NCBI GenBank assembly: GCA_009712185.1
Contig: WASQ01000049.1
Coordinates: 1-47,799, forward strand
DNA length: 47,799 nt
From: Telmatospirillum sp.
GTDB lineage: Bacteria; Pseudomonadota; Alphaproteobacteria; Rhodospirillales; Magnetospirillaceae
Reading direction: 5' to 3'
The notes beneath the pieces are model-generated. The model saw nothing but the letters and a program-made list of their open reading frames with translations, did no database searches and was not told the DNA's origin. A program made the translations under genes and the position numbers. Below, piece by piece: positions 7,692 through 15,828 of the stretch (the first letter of the stretch is position 1; each line of letters starts with the position of its first letter).

Positions 7692-7740
7692 GTCACAGGG
7701 CGGGTCCGGCCGTCACAGAAACCATTCAGAATTGTCACAG
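7692..7740 (+). repeat. Three phased GTCACAG direct repeats
   Basis: GTCACAG occurs at 7692-7698, 7712-7718 and 7734-7740, with start-to-start spacings of 20 and 22 bases, about two helical turns each. They lie 118 to 166 bases upstream of the muramidase gene. Such phasing suits a protein binding one DNA face, but the copies are short and the finding may be chance. Confidence 0.35.
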
Positions 7741-7857
7741 GCCAGAAAAATACAACCGTGATAAGAGCCTCGGGATCGCGTTTTCCGGTCGGGATGGTTT
7801 TGCCGTGGGGGCGGGCTTCCGGCACCGCACCACTCTCTCCCGGGACGCCTTTCCTGT

Positions 7858-8874
7858 GTGGGGATCGCCATGATTTTCGGTCATCACGTCCTGGACGGAC
7901 AGGCCTGCCGGACCGGCGGGGCCGTCGCCTATTCGACGGCCGCGGTGAGGGAGGTCGCCATTGCCTCCGCCTGCGGTTTCCAACTGGTCGGGTTTCCCAA
8001 TGCGCGTCCGCTGCGGCGTTCTCCCGCGCTGGATCGGGACCGCTATCAGCGTCTCCGCCAGATCCTTTCGTTGAGCGAAGACACGGCCCGCAAGCTGCGG
8101 GCCTACATCGCCAGCCAAACTCCTCATGAACGGGATGGCCGGCGTCCCAGGGTGGTACCGGCCGGTTTCACGATGCCGCGTTCCTATGGCAATGACGAAA
8201 CGGCGCGGATCGGGGCGGCGTTGTTGAGCCAGGGCCTGATCGGCCTGCGCGGCTCGACGCGGCAGGAGGGCGTCGTTCTGCCGTCGACATTCAGTGGTCG
8301 CTTGGCGATGTCCTCTGCCGGATTTCGATTCCTTTTCCAACGCGAAGTACTCAAGGGAGTCAGTGAGCATCTCTATTGGCCGGGCGGGCGTAGCGGCGTC
8401 ACCATTGGGCCTGGTTACGACATGAACGGTGCCGCCGATAGTCAGGAGAAGGTTATTGCCGATCTGGTCGCCATTGGCGTTGATCCTGCGACGGCGAGAA
8501 AAGCGGCGGAGGGTAGAAACCTTTTCAATGAAGTGGCAGACAAATTCGCTCGCGAAAATAGGAATTTAATCACGTTGACGGAGAATCAGCAGGAGCAACT
8601 TTTGGGAAAGCTGATTCCCGAATATGAGGGCAGGGTGAATCAGTCGCTCAGCGGCGATGTTAAGCAAAGACTGTTTGCCCATGAGTATGATGCGCTGGTG
8701 TCGTTCACTTACAACCACGGCAACTTAGGTGGGACAATGCTGGGACGAGCGGTGAACCAGGGGCGATTGGACGATGTTTCGGTCATGACGGGTTTCAATC
8801 AATACCATCCCAGCAAGGACACGAGACGTCGCCCCCTCGAAATTCGCCTGTTCACACGGGGGATATACTCATGA
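7858..8874 (+). CDS. Pesticin/T4-lysozyme-like muramidase, possible effector
   Basis: The C-terminal half (about residues 155-330) resembles the pesticin-type lysozyme domain that cleaves peptidoglycan. A glutamate in FQREVLKGVSEHLYWPGG (Glu163) is followed by GVTIGPGYDM, with Thr182 and Asp188 six residues apart as in pesticin's Thr-Asp pair; further on is EYDALVSFTYNHGNLG, typical of this fold. Residues 1-145 match no family I recognise and have no signal peptide. The first part of the gene is about 65-70% GC, but sampled lines after about 8500 fall to 40-50%, suggesting a swapped catalytic end. ATG 7870 is an alternative start. It overlaps the next gene by 4 bases (ATGA). A toxin role is inferred; a prophage endolysin remnant is the main alternative. 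Confidence 0.72.
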   Translation: MGIAMIFGHHVLDGQACRTGGAVAYSTAAVREVAIASACGFQLVGFPNARPLRRSPALDRDRYQRLRQILSLSEDTARKLRAYIASQTPHERDGRRPRVVPAGFTMPRSYGNDETARIGAALLSQGLIGLRGSTRQEGVVLPSTFSGRLAMSSAGFRFLFQREVLKGVSEHLYWPGGRSGVTIGPGYDMNGAADSQEKVIADLVAIGVDPATARKAAEGRNLFNEVADKFARENRNLITLTENQQEQLLGKLIPEYEGRVNQSLSGDVKQRLFAHEYDALVSFTYNHGNLGGTMLGRAVNQGRLDDVSVMTGFNQYHPSKDTRRRPLEIRLFTRGIYS

Positions 8875-9480
8875 AGGCCGGCTATGCCTCGTTCATTGTC
8901 TTGGCATTGCTGGTCTGCGGTGGCGCCAAGGCGGCCGGGTTGCCGGACTGGTTGCTGGGGCGGTGGATGGTCACCAGGGTTTATCAGGAAAGTCCTGAAA
9001 CGGCCCACTATCTGGTGCCCGGCGCCGAACCAGCGATTTGGGTGGGCGGCAAGACGATGACGGTAGAGGCGGACCGGCTTTCCCTGGCTGGTGAAGTCTG
9101 CACTGATCTCGCCGTCCGGGCGAAGCGCGATACTATCCGCCATCTTGTGAAATCGCGACTTGCAGGTGAGCCGGAGGTGTTTGGCCTGGTTCCGAGACCG
9201 GGGTGGATTCCTTATCTGGACATAAATTGCGGTAAATCTTTGACAGAAGATGGAAATCAGCTCGACGACAGAGGGATAAATTATATCGATTGGATCATAA
9301 TTCCAGACGGCCACGACAAAATTGATCTAATGTTCCTTGGATATTGTTACGTGGAACTGCAAAAAATGGAAAAACCGACTTCATGACATATTTATATTTG
9401 CTAAAGGCATAATTTAAATTTTATTTTGTGACTTGACGAATAATGCCAAACGGTGATGAGTGGTGTTCATTGTTGATTGG
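8281..9480. other. AT-richer island, probable horizontal transfer
   Basis: From about 8281 the base composition departs from the GC-rich surroundings. Hand counts give 70% GC for 8221-8280, about 40% for 8521-8580, 38% for 9241-9300 and 23% for 9361-9420. The stretch covers the catalytic end of the muramidase gene, all of the following small gene and its downstream flank, with AT-rich codons such as AAT, ATA and TTT. No flanking repeats or integrase were found. Confidence 0.65.
8871..9386 (+). CDS. Small secreted protein, candidate immunity to the muramidase
   Basis: I do not recognise the family. The 171-residue product begins MKAGYASFIVLALLVCGGAKA, a clear Sec signal peptide with likely cleavage after AKA, so it should be periplasmic. 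The mature part starts GLPDWLLGRWMVTRVYQ, reminiscent of small periplasmic beta-rich lipocalin-like or inhibitor proteins, and has three cysteines (VCTDL, INCGK, GYCYVE). Its ATG overlaps the muramidase stop by 4 bases, so the two are translated together. A periplasmic partner directly after a lysozyme-type toxin is the usual layout for an immunity protein. That function is inferred from context only. Confidence 0.6.
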   Translation: MKAGYASFIVLALLVCGGAKAAGLPDWLLGRWMVTRVYQESPETAHYLVPGAEPAIWVGGKTMTVEADRLSLAGEVCTDLAVRAKRDTIRHLVKSRLAGEPEVFGLVPRPGWIPYLDINCGKSLTEDGNQLDDRGINYIDWIIIPDGHDKIDLMFLGYCYVELQKMEKPTS

Positions 9481-9801
9481 ATTGCGGTGACAGTTTACTT
9501 GATGGACATGACTGGACATCAGGCAAAGGAGTCCTCATCTCCACTCCGGATCGTCCGGCCGCCCCCGCGATCAAAGCTCGGTCAAGCCGGTCATCGACGT
9601 CCTTGAGGAAGATCGGCTCGCGTCGATTGTCGCGCTGAATGACGTGAGGGGTGTGCGCGGCATCACCGCCCGCGCAATTCGAACCATCGGTAGATCCCTC
9701 TCCCTCCCTGACCTATTTCTGGGTTATCCACGCGCACATTCACCCGGCGTCTCCCGCAAGCGGGCGAGGGAGATGAATTTCGCCTTCCCATCCGCCCACT
9801 G
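9387..9801. other. Intergenic stretch without a recognisable gene
   Basis: The first 90 bases are very AT-rich and belong to the transferred island. From about 9530 the composition returns to GC-rich. One frame (9644-9853) is open but shows no ribosome-binding site or family match. A short dyad TCCCGCAAGCGGGCGA lies near 9751. No tRNA, att repeat or transposase is evident, though the part between 9540 and 9700 could be decayed coding sequence. Confidence 0.5.
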
Positions 9802-9817
9802 TCAGCGGGCGGATGGG
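9787..9817. terminator. Strong hairpin overlapping the end of acvB
   Basis: CCCATCCGCCC (9787-9797) and GGGCGGATGGG (9807-9817) form an 11-bp perfect stem with a 9-base loop. On the minus strand it spans the acvB stop codon. There is no T-tract after it, so it may act as a Rho-assisted terminator or an mRNA 3'-end stabiliser. Confidence 0.5.
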
Positions 9818-10563
9818 ACCCGGCGGAGAATCTGGCTGGCCAGGGCCTCGTAATTGCCGTCGAAATGGTGGCCGCCCGGCAGTCTCAGAACCTCGGCGGT
9901 GCCGGCGGGCAGGGTGGGGCAGACGGAGTTCGCCTCCTCCTCCGCGCCATAGACGCACAACGTGCGCACGCCCTGCACCTTCGCGAGTTCCGGAAGCACC
10001 GGAAGAGCGCTCTTGTGCGGTTCGTCATGCAGCCAGTCGCCCCAGTGAATTTCCCAGTTGGCGTAGGTGTTGCTGCCCAGCATCGTCGCCAGCGCCACCC
10101 GGGATTTCAGGGGGGCGTCCATGCGCGCCAGGATGAAGGGCAGGACGGCGGCGCCGAAGGAAAAGCCGATCAGGACCAGCCGGTCCTTGTGCCAGGCCTT
10201 GAGATAGGCGGCCAGCGTGGCGTTCACGTCGCGCGCCGTCGCGTCGGGGCTGCGGGTGTCCCAGAAGTATTTCATACAGTCGAAACCGAGGACGCTGATG
10301 CCGCGCGCCGCCAGGACGGTGCCAAGCTGGCGGTCGAGATCGGCCCAGCCGCCGTCCCCCGACAGGATCACCGCCAGATCACGATTGCCATCGTCGGGCG
10401 TCCGGTTCTCGATCAGGGTTCCCGCCGGCAGCGCCGGTGTTCCGGGCGTCCCGGCAGTTGCGGCCTGCGTCGCCATCGACAGCGGAGCGAGCAGCGGCAG
10501 GGCCAGAAGCAGGGCCTTCAGTGCCTTTCCCGGCGCGCGCCGGCGGGGCCGTCGGAGGGTCAT
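9802..10563 (-). CDS. acvB: AcvB/VirJ-family lysyl-PG hydrolase-like protein
   Basis: This 253-residue protein has an N-terminal basic/hydrophobic signal sequence (LKALLLALPLLAPLSMATQA) and an alpha/beta-hydrolase domain of the VirJ/AcvB type. Visible are LAVILSGDGGWADLDR, the nucleophile elbow GFSFGAAV with Ser135, and the C-terminal GGHHFDGNYE with the catalytic His. It matches the one-domain VirJ form rather than the longer AcvB. In Agrobacterium and Rhizobium, AcvB/AtvA is a periplasmic protein that removes lysine from lysyl-phosphatidylglycerol and is co-transcribed with lpiA. The same pairing here, with a 4-base overlap to mprF, supports that role. The long upstream open frame is mprF in another frame. 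Confidence 0.83.
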   Translation of the reverse strand: MTLRRPRRRAPGKALKALLLALPLLAPLSMATQAATAGTPGTPALPAGTLIENRTPDDGNRDLAVILSGDGGWADLDRQLGTVLAARGISVLGFDCMKYFWDTRSPDATARDVNATLAAYLKAWHKDRLVLIGFSFGAAVLPFILARMDAPLKSRVALATMLGSNTYANWEIHWGDWLHDEPHKSALPVLPELAKVQGVRTLCVYGAEEEANSVCPTLPAGTAEVLRLPGGHHFDGNYEALASQILRRVPSAR

Positions 10564-13124
10564 TTCGTCACCAGACCTTTCACCCCGCCCGAGATCAGGG
10601 CGGCGACATCGGCGGCGACGCGGGGCAGGGCCAGACCGCCCGGAGACGCCATGAAGCGCGGTTCCCATTCCGGCAGGAACTTTTCCTTGTAGCGGCGCAG
10701 TCCCTGAAAATTGTAGAGATCCTCGCCATGGCGGTAGAGGAAGGCGCCGACGCGGTTCCACAGGGGCGCCAGCGCATTGTCGCGCATGCCGGAAAGCGGC
10801 GCGACGCCGAAACTGAACCAGCGATAGCCCTGCGCCTGCCCCCACAGCATCGCCTCGATGAACAGATAGTCCATCACGCCATAGCCGCTGTCCCGGCTGT
10901 GGCGCATCAGATCGATGGCGATCTCCTCCTGGCCGCCCGACAGCCACAGATTGGCGAAGGCGACGATTTTGCCTTGCCGGCGGACCAGCGCGCAGGGGAA
11001 GTGGGCCAGATAGTCCGGGTTGAAGGTTCCCAGTGAAAAGCCTTTCTCCCGCGTGTGGCGCTGGTCCAGCCAGTCGTCGGACACCGCCCGCAAGTCGGGG
11101 AGCAGCGCCGGTACCGCCTCCGCCGGCACCACCTCGAAACTGGCACCGTCCTTCTGGGCGCGCTTGTGGGCATAGCGCAGCTCGCTGCGGCTGGGGCCCT
11201 GAAGCGAGAATCCGGTCAGCGGGACGCGTGCCTCCTCCCCCAGTTTGACGAAGGACAGGCCGAGATCGAGGGAGTAGGGCAGCGCCTCCGGGCTGCCCTG
11301 ATAGAACACCGGCCAGCCGGCGCCCCGGTCCACCATCTCGCGGAACTGCCAGATCAGGTCCGGCCATTCCGCCCGGGGGCCCACCGGATCGCCGAGCGCC
11401 ACCCAGCTCCGCCCCGAAATGGCGTACATGAGGAAGGCCGTCTTTTCCTCGTTGAACAGGAAACTCTTGTCGCCCAGAAGGGCGATTTGCGCCTCCGCCG
11501 AGGGCGATGCCCGGGCGATGGTGCAGGCGACGGCAATCTGACCGGCGTCGACGGCCTGGGGCCGTTGCCGGGCCGGTGCGAGCAGGCGGGCCAGCATCAC
11601 GACGCCCGCGATCACCGCGACCGCCACCGAGGCCCGGAGAGCGCGCGGCGCCTCCGACGCGAAAGCGAAATGCCACCACATTTCGCGCGTGTAGCGGTGA
11701 TATTGGAACGAGAATCCGGCGAGCCACAGGCTGCCCGCCACCAGGGTGACGATGGCGGCCGCCCAGCCCAGGGTGAAGCGCTGCTGCGTCAGCCGCGCCC
11801 GCCGGTAGAACGCGCGCCGCGCGGGGAGCAGCCCGGCGAGCAGGACGACCAGAAGCGAGGCCTCCTCCCAGTCGAAACCCTTCAAAAGCGAGAACACGAT
11901 ACCGGCCAGCGACAGGGCGCAGGTCAGCCAGTAGGCGCCGTCGATGCGGCGGAACAGGCCGCGCGCCAGCAGCAGCAACCAGACACCGACCACGCTGCCC
12001 AGCAGATGGGAGAGCTCGATGACCGGCAGCGGCACCAGCCCCGACAGCCGCTCCAGCCGCACCGGAACGGCCGGCGTCGCCCCCGACCACAACAGGACGG
12101 CGCCGCCCAGCAGCGCCATGGAGGCGAACAGGCTGGGGGCCAGAACCTCGATGGTGGATCCCAGCCAGCGCGCCGACGCCGCGAAGGCCCGCCCGCGCTG
12201 GAGAAGCTCGATCACCGCCAGCGCCAGCGCCGCGACCAGAAGCGGCAACAGATTATAAATCGCGCGGTAAAGGATCAGCGATCCCAGCACATGGTTGACC
12301 GGCAGTTGCGGCAGCATCAGGACCATCAGGCCCTCGAACACGCCGAGGCCTCCCGGCACATGGCTGACGACCCCGGCGAAAATGGCGACCGCGAACATCC
12401 CGACGAAGGCCAGGAACGACGGCAGCGCGGTCGGCGGCATCAACAGATAGAGCGCGGCGGCGGCGAGGCCGAGATCGAGCACGGCGAGCAATGTCTGCGC
12501 GGCGGTCATCTTCCAGGACGGCAGCGCCACGCTCCAGCGTCCGACCGTGAACCGGCGGCGCCGGCTCATGGTCAGGCCGGCGTAGACCGCGAGCGCCGCG
12601 AGCAGGAGGCCTCCGGCGGAGCGGACAAGCAGGGCGGGCTGGGCAATGGCCAGCCCGACCGGTCGGGGTTCCAGAAGCATGGCCGCCGTGACGACCACTG
12701 CGGCGCCGAGACCGAAGGTCAGGGCGCAGAACGCGACCGCCCGCGCGACGTCGCCCGCCGAGATGCCGGCGCTGGAGTAGAGCCGGTACCGGATCGACGT
12801 GCCGGTCAGCGCCGCGAAGCCGGTGCTGTGGCTGATCGCCTGTGCGATGAAGGAGGCAAGGGCGATCCGGCGGTAGGGAAGTTTGAACCCCGCGTGGCGC
12901 GCGGCCAGACTGTCGAAGCCGGTCAGGGTCCAGTAGGACAGGACCGTGGCTCCGACCGAAAGCGCGATGGCGGGCCAGGGCGTCCGGTGCAGGGCCCGTT
13001 GAATATCGGCAAGACTGAACTGCGCCAGCGACCGGTGCAGGATCCAGAGAGCCGCCGCGAAGACGGCGATACTCGACAGGGCCACGAGGCCGCGCACAAG
13101 CTTCGACAGGGGGGGCGGGGTCAT
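10560..13124 (-). CDS. mprF: Phosphatidylglycerol lysyltransferase/flippase
   Basis: MprF (LpiA in rhizobia) transfers an amino acid, usually lysine, from tRNA to phosphatidylglycerol and flips the product outward, lowering membrane negative charge and raising resistance to cationic peptides and acid. The 854-residue length fits the two-domain family. An N-terminal multi-helix flippase domain covers about residues 1-500, with SHVPGGLGVFEGLM the typical motif. The C-terminal cytosolic GNAT-like DUF2156 synthase covers about 530-850, with KSFLFNEEKTAFLMY, VALGDPVG, VAFANLWL and YGVMDYLFIEAMLWG. It is the first gene of the mprF-acvB operon. Whether lysine or alanine is used cannot be read from the sequence. 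Confidence 0.92.
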   Translation of the reverse strand: MTPPPLSKLVRGLVALSSIAVFAAALWILHRSLAQFSLADIQRALHRTPWPAIALSVGATVLSYWTLTGFDSLAARHAGFKLPYRRIALASFIAQAISHSTGFAALTGTSIRYRLYSSAGISAGDVARAVAFCALTFGLGAAVVVTAAMLLEPRPVGLAIAQPALLVRSAGGLLLAALAVYAGLTMSRRRRFTVGRWSVALPSWKMTAAQTLLAVLDLGLAAAALYLLMPPTALPSFLAFVGMFAVAIFAGVVSHVPGGLGVFEGLMVLMLPQLPVNHVLGSLILYRAIYNLLPLLVAALALAVIELLQRGRAFAASARWLGSTIEVLAPSLFASMALLGGAVLLWSGATPAVPVRLERLSGLVPLPVIELSHLLGSVVGVWLLLLARGLFRRIDGAYWLTCALSLAGIVFSLLKGFDWEEASLLVVLLAGLLPARRAFYRRARLTQQRFTLGWAAAIVTLVAGSLWLAGFSFQYHRYTREMWWHFAFASEAPRALRASVAVAVIAGVVMLARLLAPARQRPQAVDAGQIAVACTIARASPSAEAQIALLGDKSFLFNEEKTAFLMYAISGRSWVALGDPVGPRAEWPDLIWQFREMVDRGAGWPVFYQGSPEALPYSLDLGLSFVKLGEEARVPLTGFSLQGPSRSELRYAHKRAQKDGASFEVVPAEAVPALLPDLRAVSDDWLDQRHTREKGFSLGTFNPDYLAHFPCALVRRQGKIVAFANLWLSGGQEEIAIDLMRHSRDSGYGVMDYLFIEAMLWGQAQGYRWFSFGVAPLSGMRDNALAPLWNRVGAFLYRHGEDLYNFQGLRRYKEKFLPEWEPRFMASPGGLALPRVAADVAALISGGVKGLVTK

Positions 13125-13188
13125 TCTCGATCGGGGCCTGTCATGTCGTGTGATCCGTCCATCCTGCCACCATCCCCCCGATCCGGCA

Positions 13189-13860
13189 TCATTGGCCGGC
13201 TTTCAGGACCTCGTCGCCGACGAAGGGATTGCTCTGGCGTTCCTCGCCGAAGGTGGAGGCCGGGCCATGGCCGGGAATGAAGGTGACGTCGTCGCCCATC
13301 GGCCACAGCCGGGTGGTGATGGAGGTGATCAGGGTGTTGTAATCGCCCCTGGGAAAATCGGTGCGGCCGATCGAGCCGTTGAACAGCACATCGCCGACGA
13401 AGGCGATCCGGCTCGGGGAATGGAAAAAGACCACATGGCCGGGGGTGTGACCCGGGCAGTGCCGGACCTCCAGCGTCTGCGATCCCACCGTGACGGTATC
13501 GCCATCGGACAGCCAGCGGGCGGGCGTGAAGGCGCGGCAGGGCGGGAAGCCGAAATGCCGGCTCTGCTCCGGCAGGCCGTCGATCCAGAAGGCGTCCTCG
13601 CGCTCAGGCCCTTCGATCGGCACCCCCAGCTTTTCGGCCAGTTCGGCGGCGGCGCCGGCATGATCGATATGGCCGTGCGTGACCAGGATCTTTTCGACGT
13701 CGGTGCCCCGGGCGCGAACCGCCTCGATGATGCGGTCGATGTCGCCACCCGGATCGATCACCGCGCCACGCCCGGTTTCCGGATCGCGGATCAGCGAGCA
13801 GTTCTGGGCGAAGGCTGTAACCGGCAGGACAAAAACCTGCAGGGTGTTTTCTTGCGGCAC
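13189..13860 (-). CDS. MBL-fold metallo-hydrolase, glyoxalase II-like
   Basis: The 223-residue protein is a compact metallo-beta-lactamase-fold hydrolase of the YcbL/GloB-like group. The dinuclear metal motif THGHIDH is seen, followed by CPGHTPGH, GDVLF with the bridging Asp, and the C-terminal PGHGP. The length lacks the C-terminal helical extension of full GloB, so it is more likely a YcbL-type thioesterase-like enzyme of unknown substrate. It stands alone in the same direction as mprF, 64 bases upstream of it. Confidence 0.85.
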   Translation of the reverse strand: MPQENTLQVFVLPVTAFAQNCSLIRDPETGRGAVIDPGGDIDRIIEAVRARGTDVEKILVTHGHIDHAGAAAELAEKLGVPIEGPEREDAFWIDGLPEQSRHFGFPPCRAFTPARWLSDGDTVTVGSQTLEVRHCPGHTPGHVVFFHSPSRIAFVGDVLFNGSIGRTDFPRGDYNTLITSITTRLWPMGDDVTFIPGHGPASTFGEERQSNPFVGDEVLKAGQ

Positions 13861-14005
13861 CTGTTTCTCCCTGGTGGCTGGGACGGATCGTCCGAACGGC
13901 GGCTGATGATGGCGCGCCGCCTCGCGGATGTCGACCGGTCATGTGTCTACCCGGCGGTTCTCATCATGGACCGGCGTCAGGATCGCGATCTTCCGGCACG
14001 CCGGG

Positions 14006-14611
14006 TCAGGGGACGTATCCGGGGGACGGCCACCGGGGGTCGCCGCCGGGCAGGGTGGCGGCGAAGGTGGCGGGCCACCAGAACAGGCCGGCGTTGGGCA
14101 TGTCCGGCCATCCCAGGACCCGGCCGACGCCCCGGCTGGTGATCACCAGCGGCAGACAGTGCGGGCCGGCGAGAGCCGCCGCTTCGCGGGCCGCTTCCAT
14201 CACCCGCAGGCGAAAGGTGGCCCGGTCCTCGCCCCCGGGCGGCGTGGCCTCGGACGCGACCAGCTCCCGGGGGATTTCGGTCGGGGTCCGGCCGTTCCAG
14301 TCGCCCAGGCGGCGTTCCAGAAATCCGGGGGCCGCGACGATGTCGTCAGGGCGGATGCGGAGATGGCGGGCGATGATCCGGGCGGTATCCCGGGTGCGCC
14401 TGAGAGGTGCGGCAAGGATCAGGATCCGGCCGGCATCGTCGCCCAGGCGCTGCTTCAACAGCCGGGCGGTCGCGCCCGCCTGATCCCGTCCGCGGGGGCT
14501 GAGCGGGGGATCGGCGTCGCCGCCGGAATGGCGGTCTGCCGCGTTGTCGGCGCTTTCGCCGTGGCGGACGAACAAAAATCCCCGACCGGGTTCAGGACAA
14601 GGTGGCAGCAT
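14006..14611 (-). CDS. Histidine phosphatase family protein
   Basis: The 201-residue product has the phosphohistidine signature FLFVRHGESADN at the N terminus, then LSPRGRDQA, PLRRTRDTA, an acid-containing FLERRLGDWNG and the second catalytic histidine region replaced by VITSRGVGR. In most family members this last segment reads xSHGxxxR; here Ser-Arg stands where Ser-His is usual, so the second His is missing and activity may be changed or lost. The substrate is unknown. It lies downstream of bioB in the same direction, about 105 bases after a GC-rich hairpin, so co-transcription is uncertain. Confidence 0.78.
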   Translation of the reverse strand: MLPPCPEPGRGFLFVRHGESADNAADRHSGGDADPPLSPRGRDQAGATARLLKQRLGDDAGRILILAAPLRRTRDTARIIARHLRIRPDDIVAAPGFLERRLGDWNGRTPTEIPRELVASEATPPGGEDRATFRLRVMEAAREAAALAGPHCLPLVITSRGVGRVLGWPDMPNAGLFWWPATFAATLPGGDPRWPSPGYVP

Positions 14612-14678
14612 CGTCAGGGGCCGTTGTCCGGGCCCCGGGGGGGGCGGGGCCGGGGGCCGCCTCGCCCGGGGCGGGTGT

Positions 14679-14710
14679 CCGGCCCCGGGGGACGGCGTCC
14701 CCGGGGCCGG
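14679..14710. terminator. GC-rich hairpin after bioB
   Basis: CCGGCCCCGGGGGAC (14679-14693) pairs with GTCCCCGGGGCCGG (14697-14710) over 14 bp with one bulged G and a 3-base loop, just downstream of the bioB stop. The whole gap 14612-14716 is almost pure G and C, with a near-repeat of TGTCCGGGCCCCGGGG at about 14626. No T-tract follows on the minus strand. Confidence 0.5.
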
Positions 14711-14716
14711 TTCCGG

Positions 14717-15733
14717 TCAGAGGCCTTCGGGCTTCAAACCCAGCCGGCCGAACAGGGACTGATCCTTGTCGACCGTCGGGTTGCCGGCGGTCAGCAGACG
14801 TTCGCCGCAGAACATCGAATTGGCGCCGGCGAAGAAGCACATGGCCTGCATTTCGTCGCTCATGGCCATGCGGCCGGCCGACAGGCGGACGTGCGAGGTC
14901 GGCATCAGGATGCGGGCCACGGCGATGGTGCGGATGAAGTCGAACGGATCGGTGTCGGGGATGTCGCCCAGTGGCGTTCCCTTCATCTTGATCAGCAGAT
15001 TGATCGGCACGCTTTCCGGCGGCATCTCCATGTTCGCCAGGGTTTGCAGCATGCGGGCGCGGTCGATCTGCTGTTCGCCCATCCCGACGATGCCGCCGCA
15101 GCACACCTTGAGCCCGGCATCGCGCACATGCCCGATGGTCTCCATCCGGTTTTCGAAGGTGCGGGTGGTGATCACCTCCTCATATTTCTCGGGCGAGGTA
15201 TCGATATTGTGGTTGTAGTAGTCGAGCCCCGCGTCCTTCAGCTTGTGGGCCTGATCGCCGTCCAGAAGGCCAAGACTCGCGCAGGTTTCGAGACCCAGCG
15301 CCTTGACGCCCTCGACCATGCGCAGGACATGGTTGAAGTCGCGCGCCGCCGGGCCGCGCCAGGCCGCGGCCATGCAGAACCGGGTCGCGCCCGATTCCTT
15401 GGCCGCCTTCGCGGCGGCCAGCACGGTTTCGACCTCTGCCAGATCCTCCTTCTCGACGTCCGTGCCGTAATGCGCGCTTTGCGAGCAGTATTTGCAATCC
15501 TCGGGGCAGCGGCCGGTCTTGATCGACAGCAGACGGCTGACCTGGACGCGGTTGGGATCGAAATGCTTGCGATGGACCGTGGCCGCGCGATACAGCAGGT
15601 CGTTGAACGGAAGCTCGAACAGAGCCTCGATCTCTTCGGTCGTCCAGGTGTGGCGGGCCTCGTCGGCCGGCATGCCGGCGGCGGAGACGGTCGCGGAAGG
15701 GGTGCTGGTGGCAGGGACATTTGAGACGTGCAT
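14717..15733 (-). CDS. bioB: Biotin synthase
   Basis: BioB is a radical SAM enzyme that inserts sulfur into dethiobiotin. From ATG 15733 it has 338 residues. The motif [14 protein letters not shown] holds the three cysteines that bind the SAM [4Fe-4S] cluster, while [17 protein letters not shown] and the Arg in HVRLSAGR belong to the [2Fe-2S] site region. The frame opens further upstream to 15808, but residues before MHVSNV are unlike BioB and run across the divergent promoter. It faces away from the bioF operon across a 95-base gap. No BioR- or BirA-type palindrome was recognised there. Confidence 0.95.
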   Translation of the reverse strand: MHVSNVPATSTPSATVSAAGMPADEARHTWTTEEIEALFELPFNDLLYRAATVHRKHFDPNRVQVSRLLSIKTGRCPEDCKYCSQSAHYGTDVEKEDLAEVETVLAAAKAAKESGATRFCMAAAWRGPAARDFNHVLRMVEGVKALGLETCASLGLLDGDQAHKLKDAGLDYYNHNIDTSPEKYEEVITTRTFENRMETIGHVRDAGLKVCCGGIVGMGEQQIDRARMLQTLANMEMPPESVPINLLIKMKGTPLGDIPDTDPFDFIRTIAVARILMPTSHVRLSAGRMAMSDEMQAMCFFAGANSMFCGERLLTAGNPTVDKDQSLFGRLGLKPEGL

Positions 15734-15828
15734 GACGGAATTCCCGATTTGCCGAACAAAGGTCCAATACCATCTTTGCATCCCGAAAAAAAAGCCTTTA
15801 GAACGCATGGTCGAGATTGGAATGCCGA

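Larger units (their letters stand above)
7540..7857. other. Intergenic region between dgoK and the muramidase gene
   Basis: About 320 bases separate the divergently transcribed dgo operon and the muramidase gene. The dgo-proximal half is AT-rich and holds a palindrome (7621-7637) and a GTCT-N9-AGAC dyad at 7601-7617. The other half is GC-rich with three GTCACAG repeats. Open frames here are short and look like noise, with no ribosome-binding site or recognisable product. Confidence 0.6.

Noticed and set aside
9644-9853. Small open frame in the gap before acvB
   Set aside because: No ribosome-binding site, it overlaps the acvB end, and the product is unlike any protein.
11055-13280. Plus-strand frame of 741 codons opposite mprF
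   Set aside because: Low-complexity Arg/Gln/Gly-rich product with no domain; mprF on the other strand is fully recognisable.
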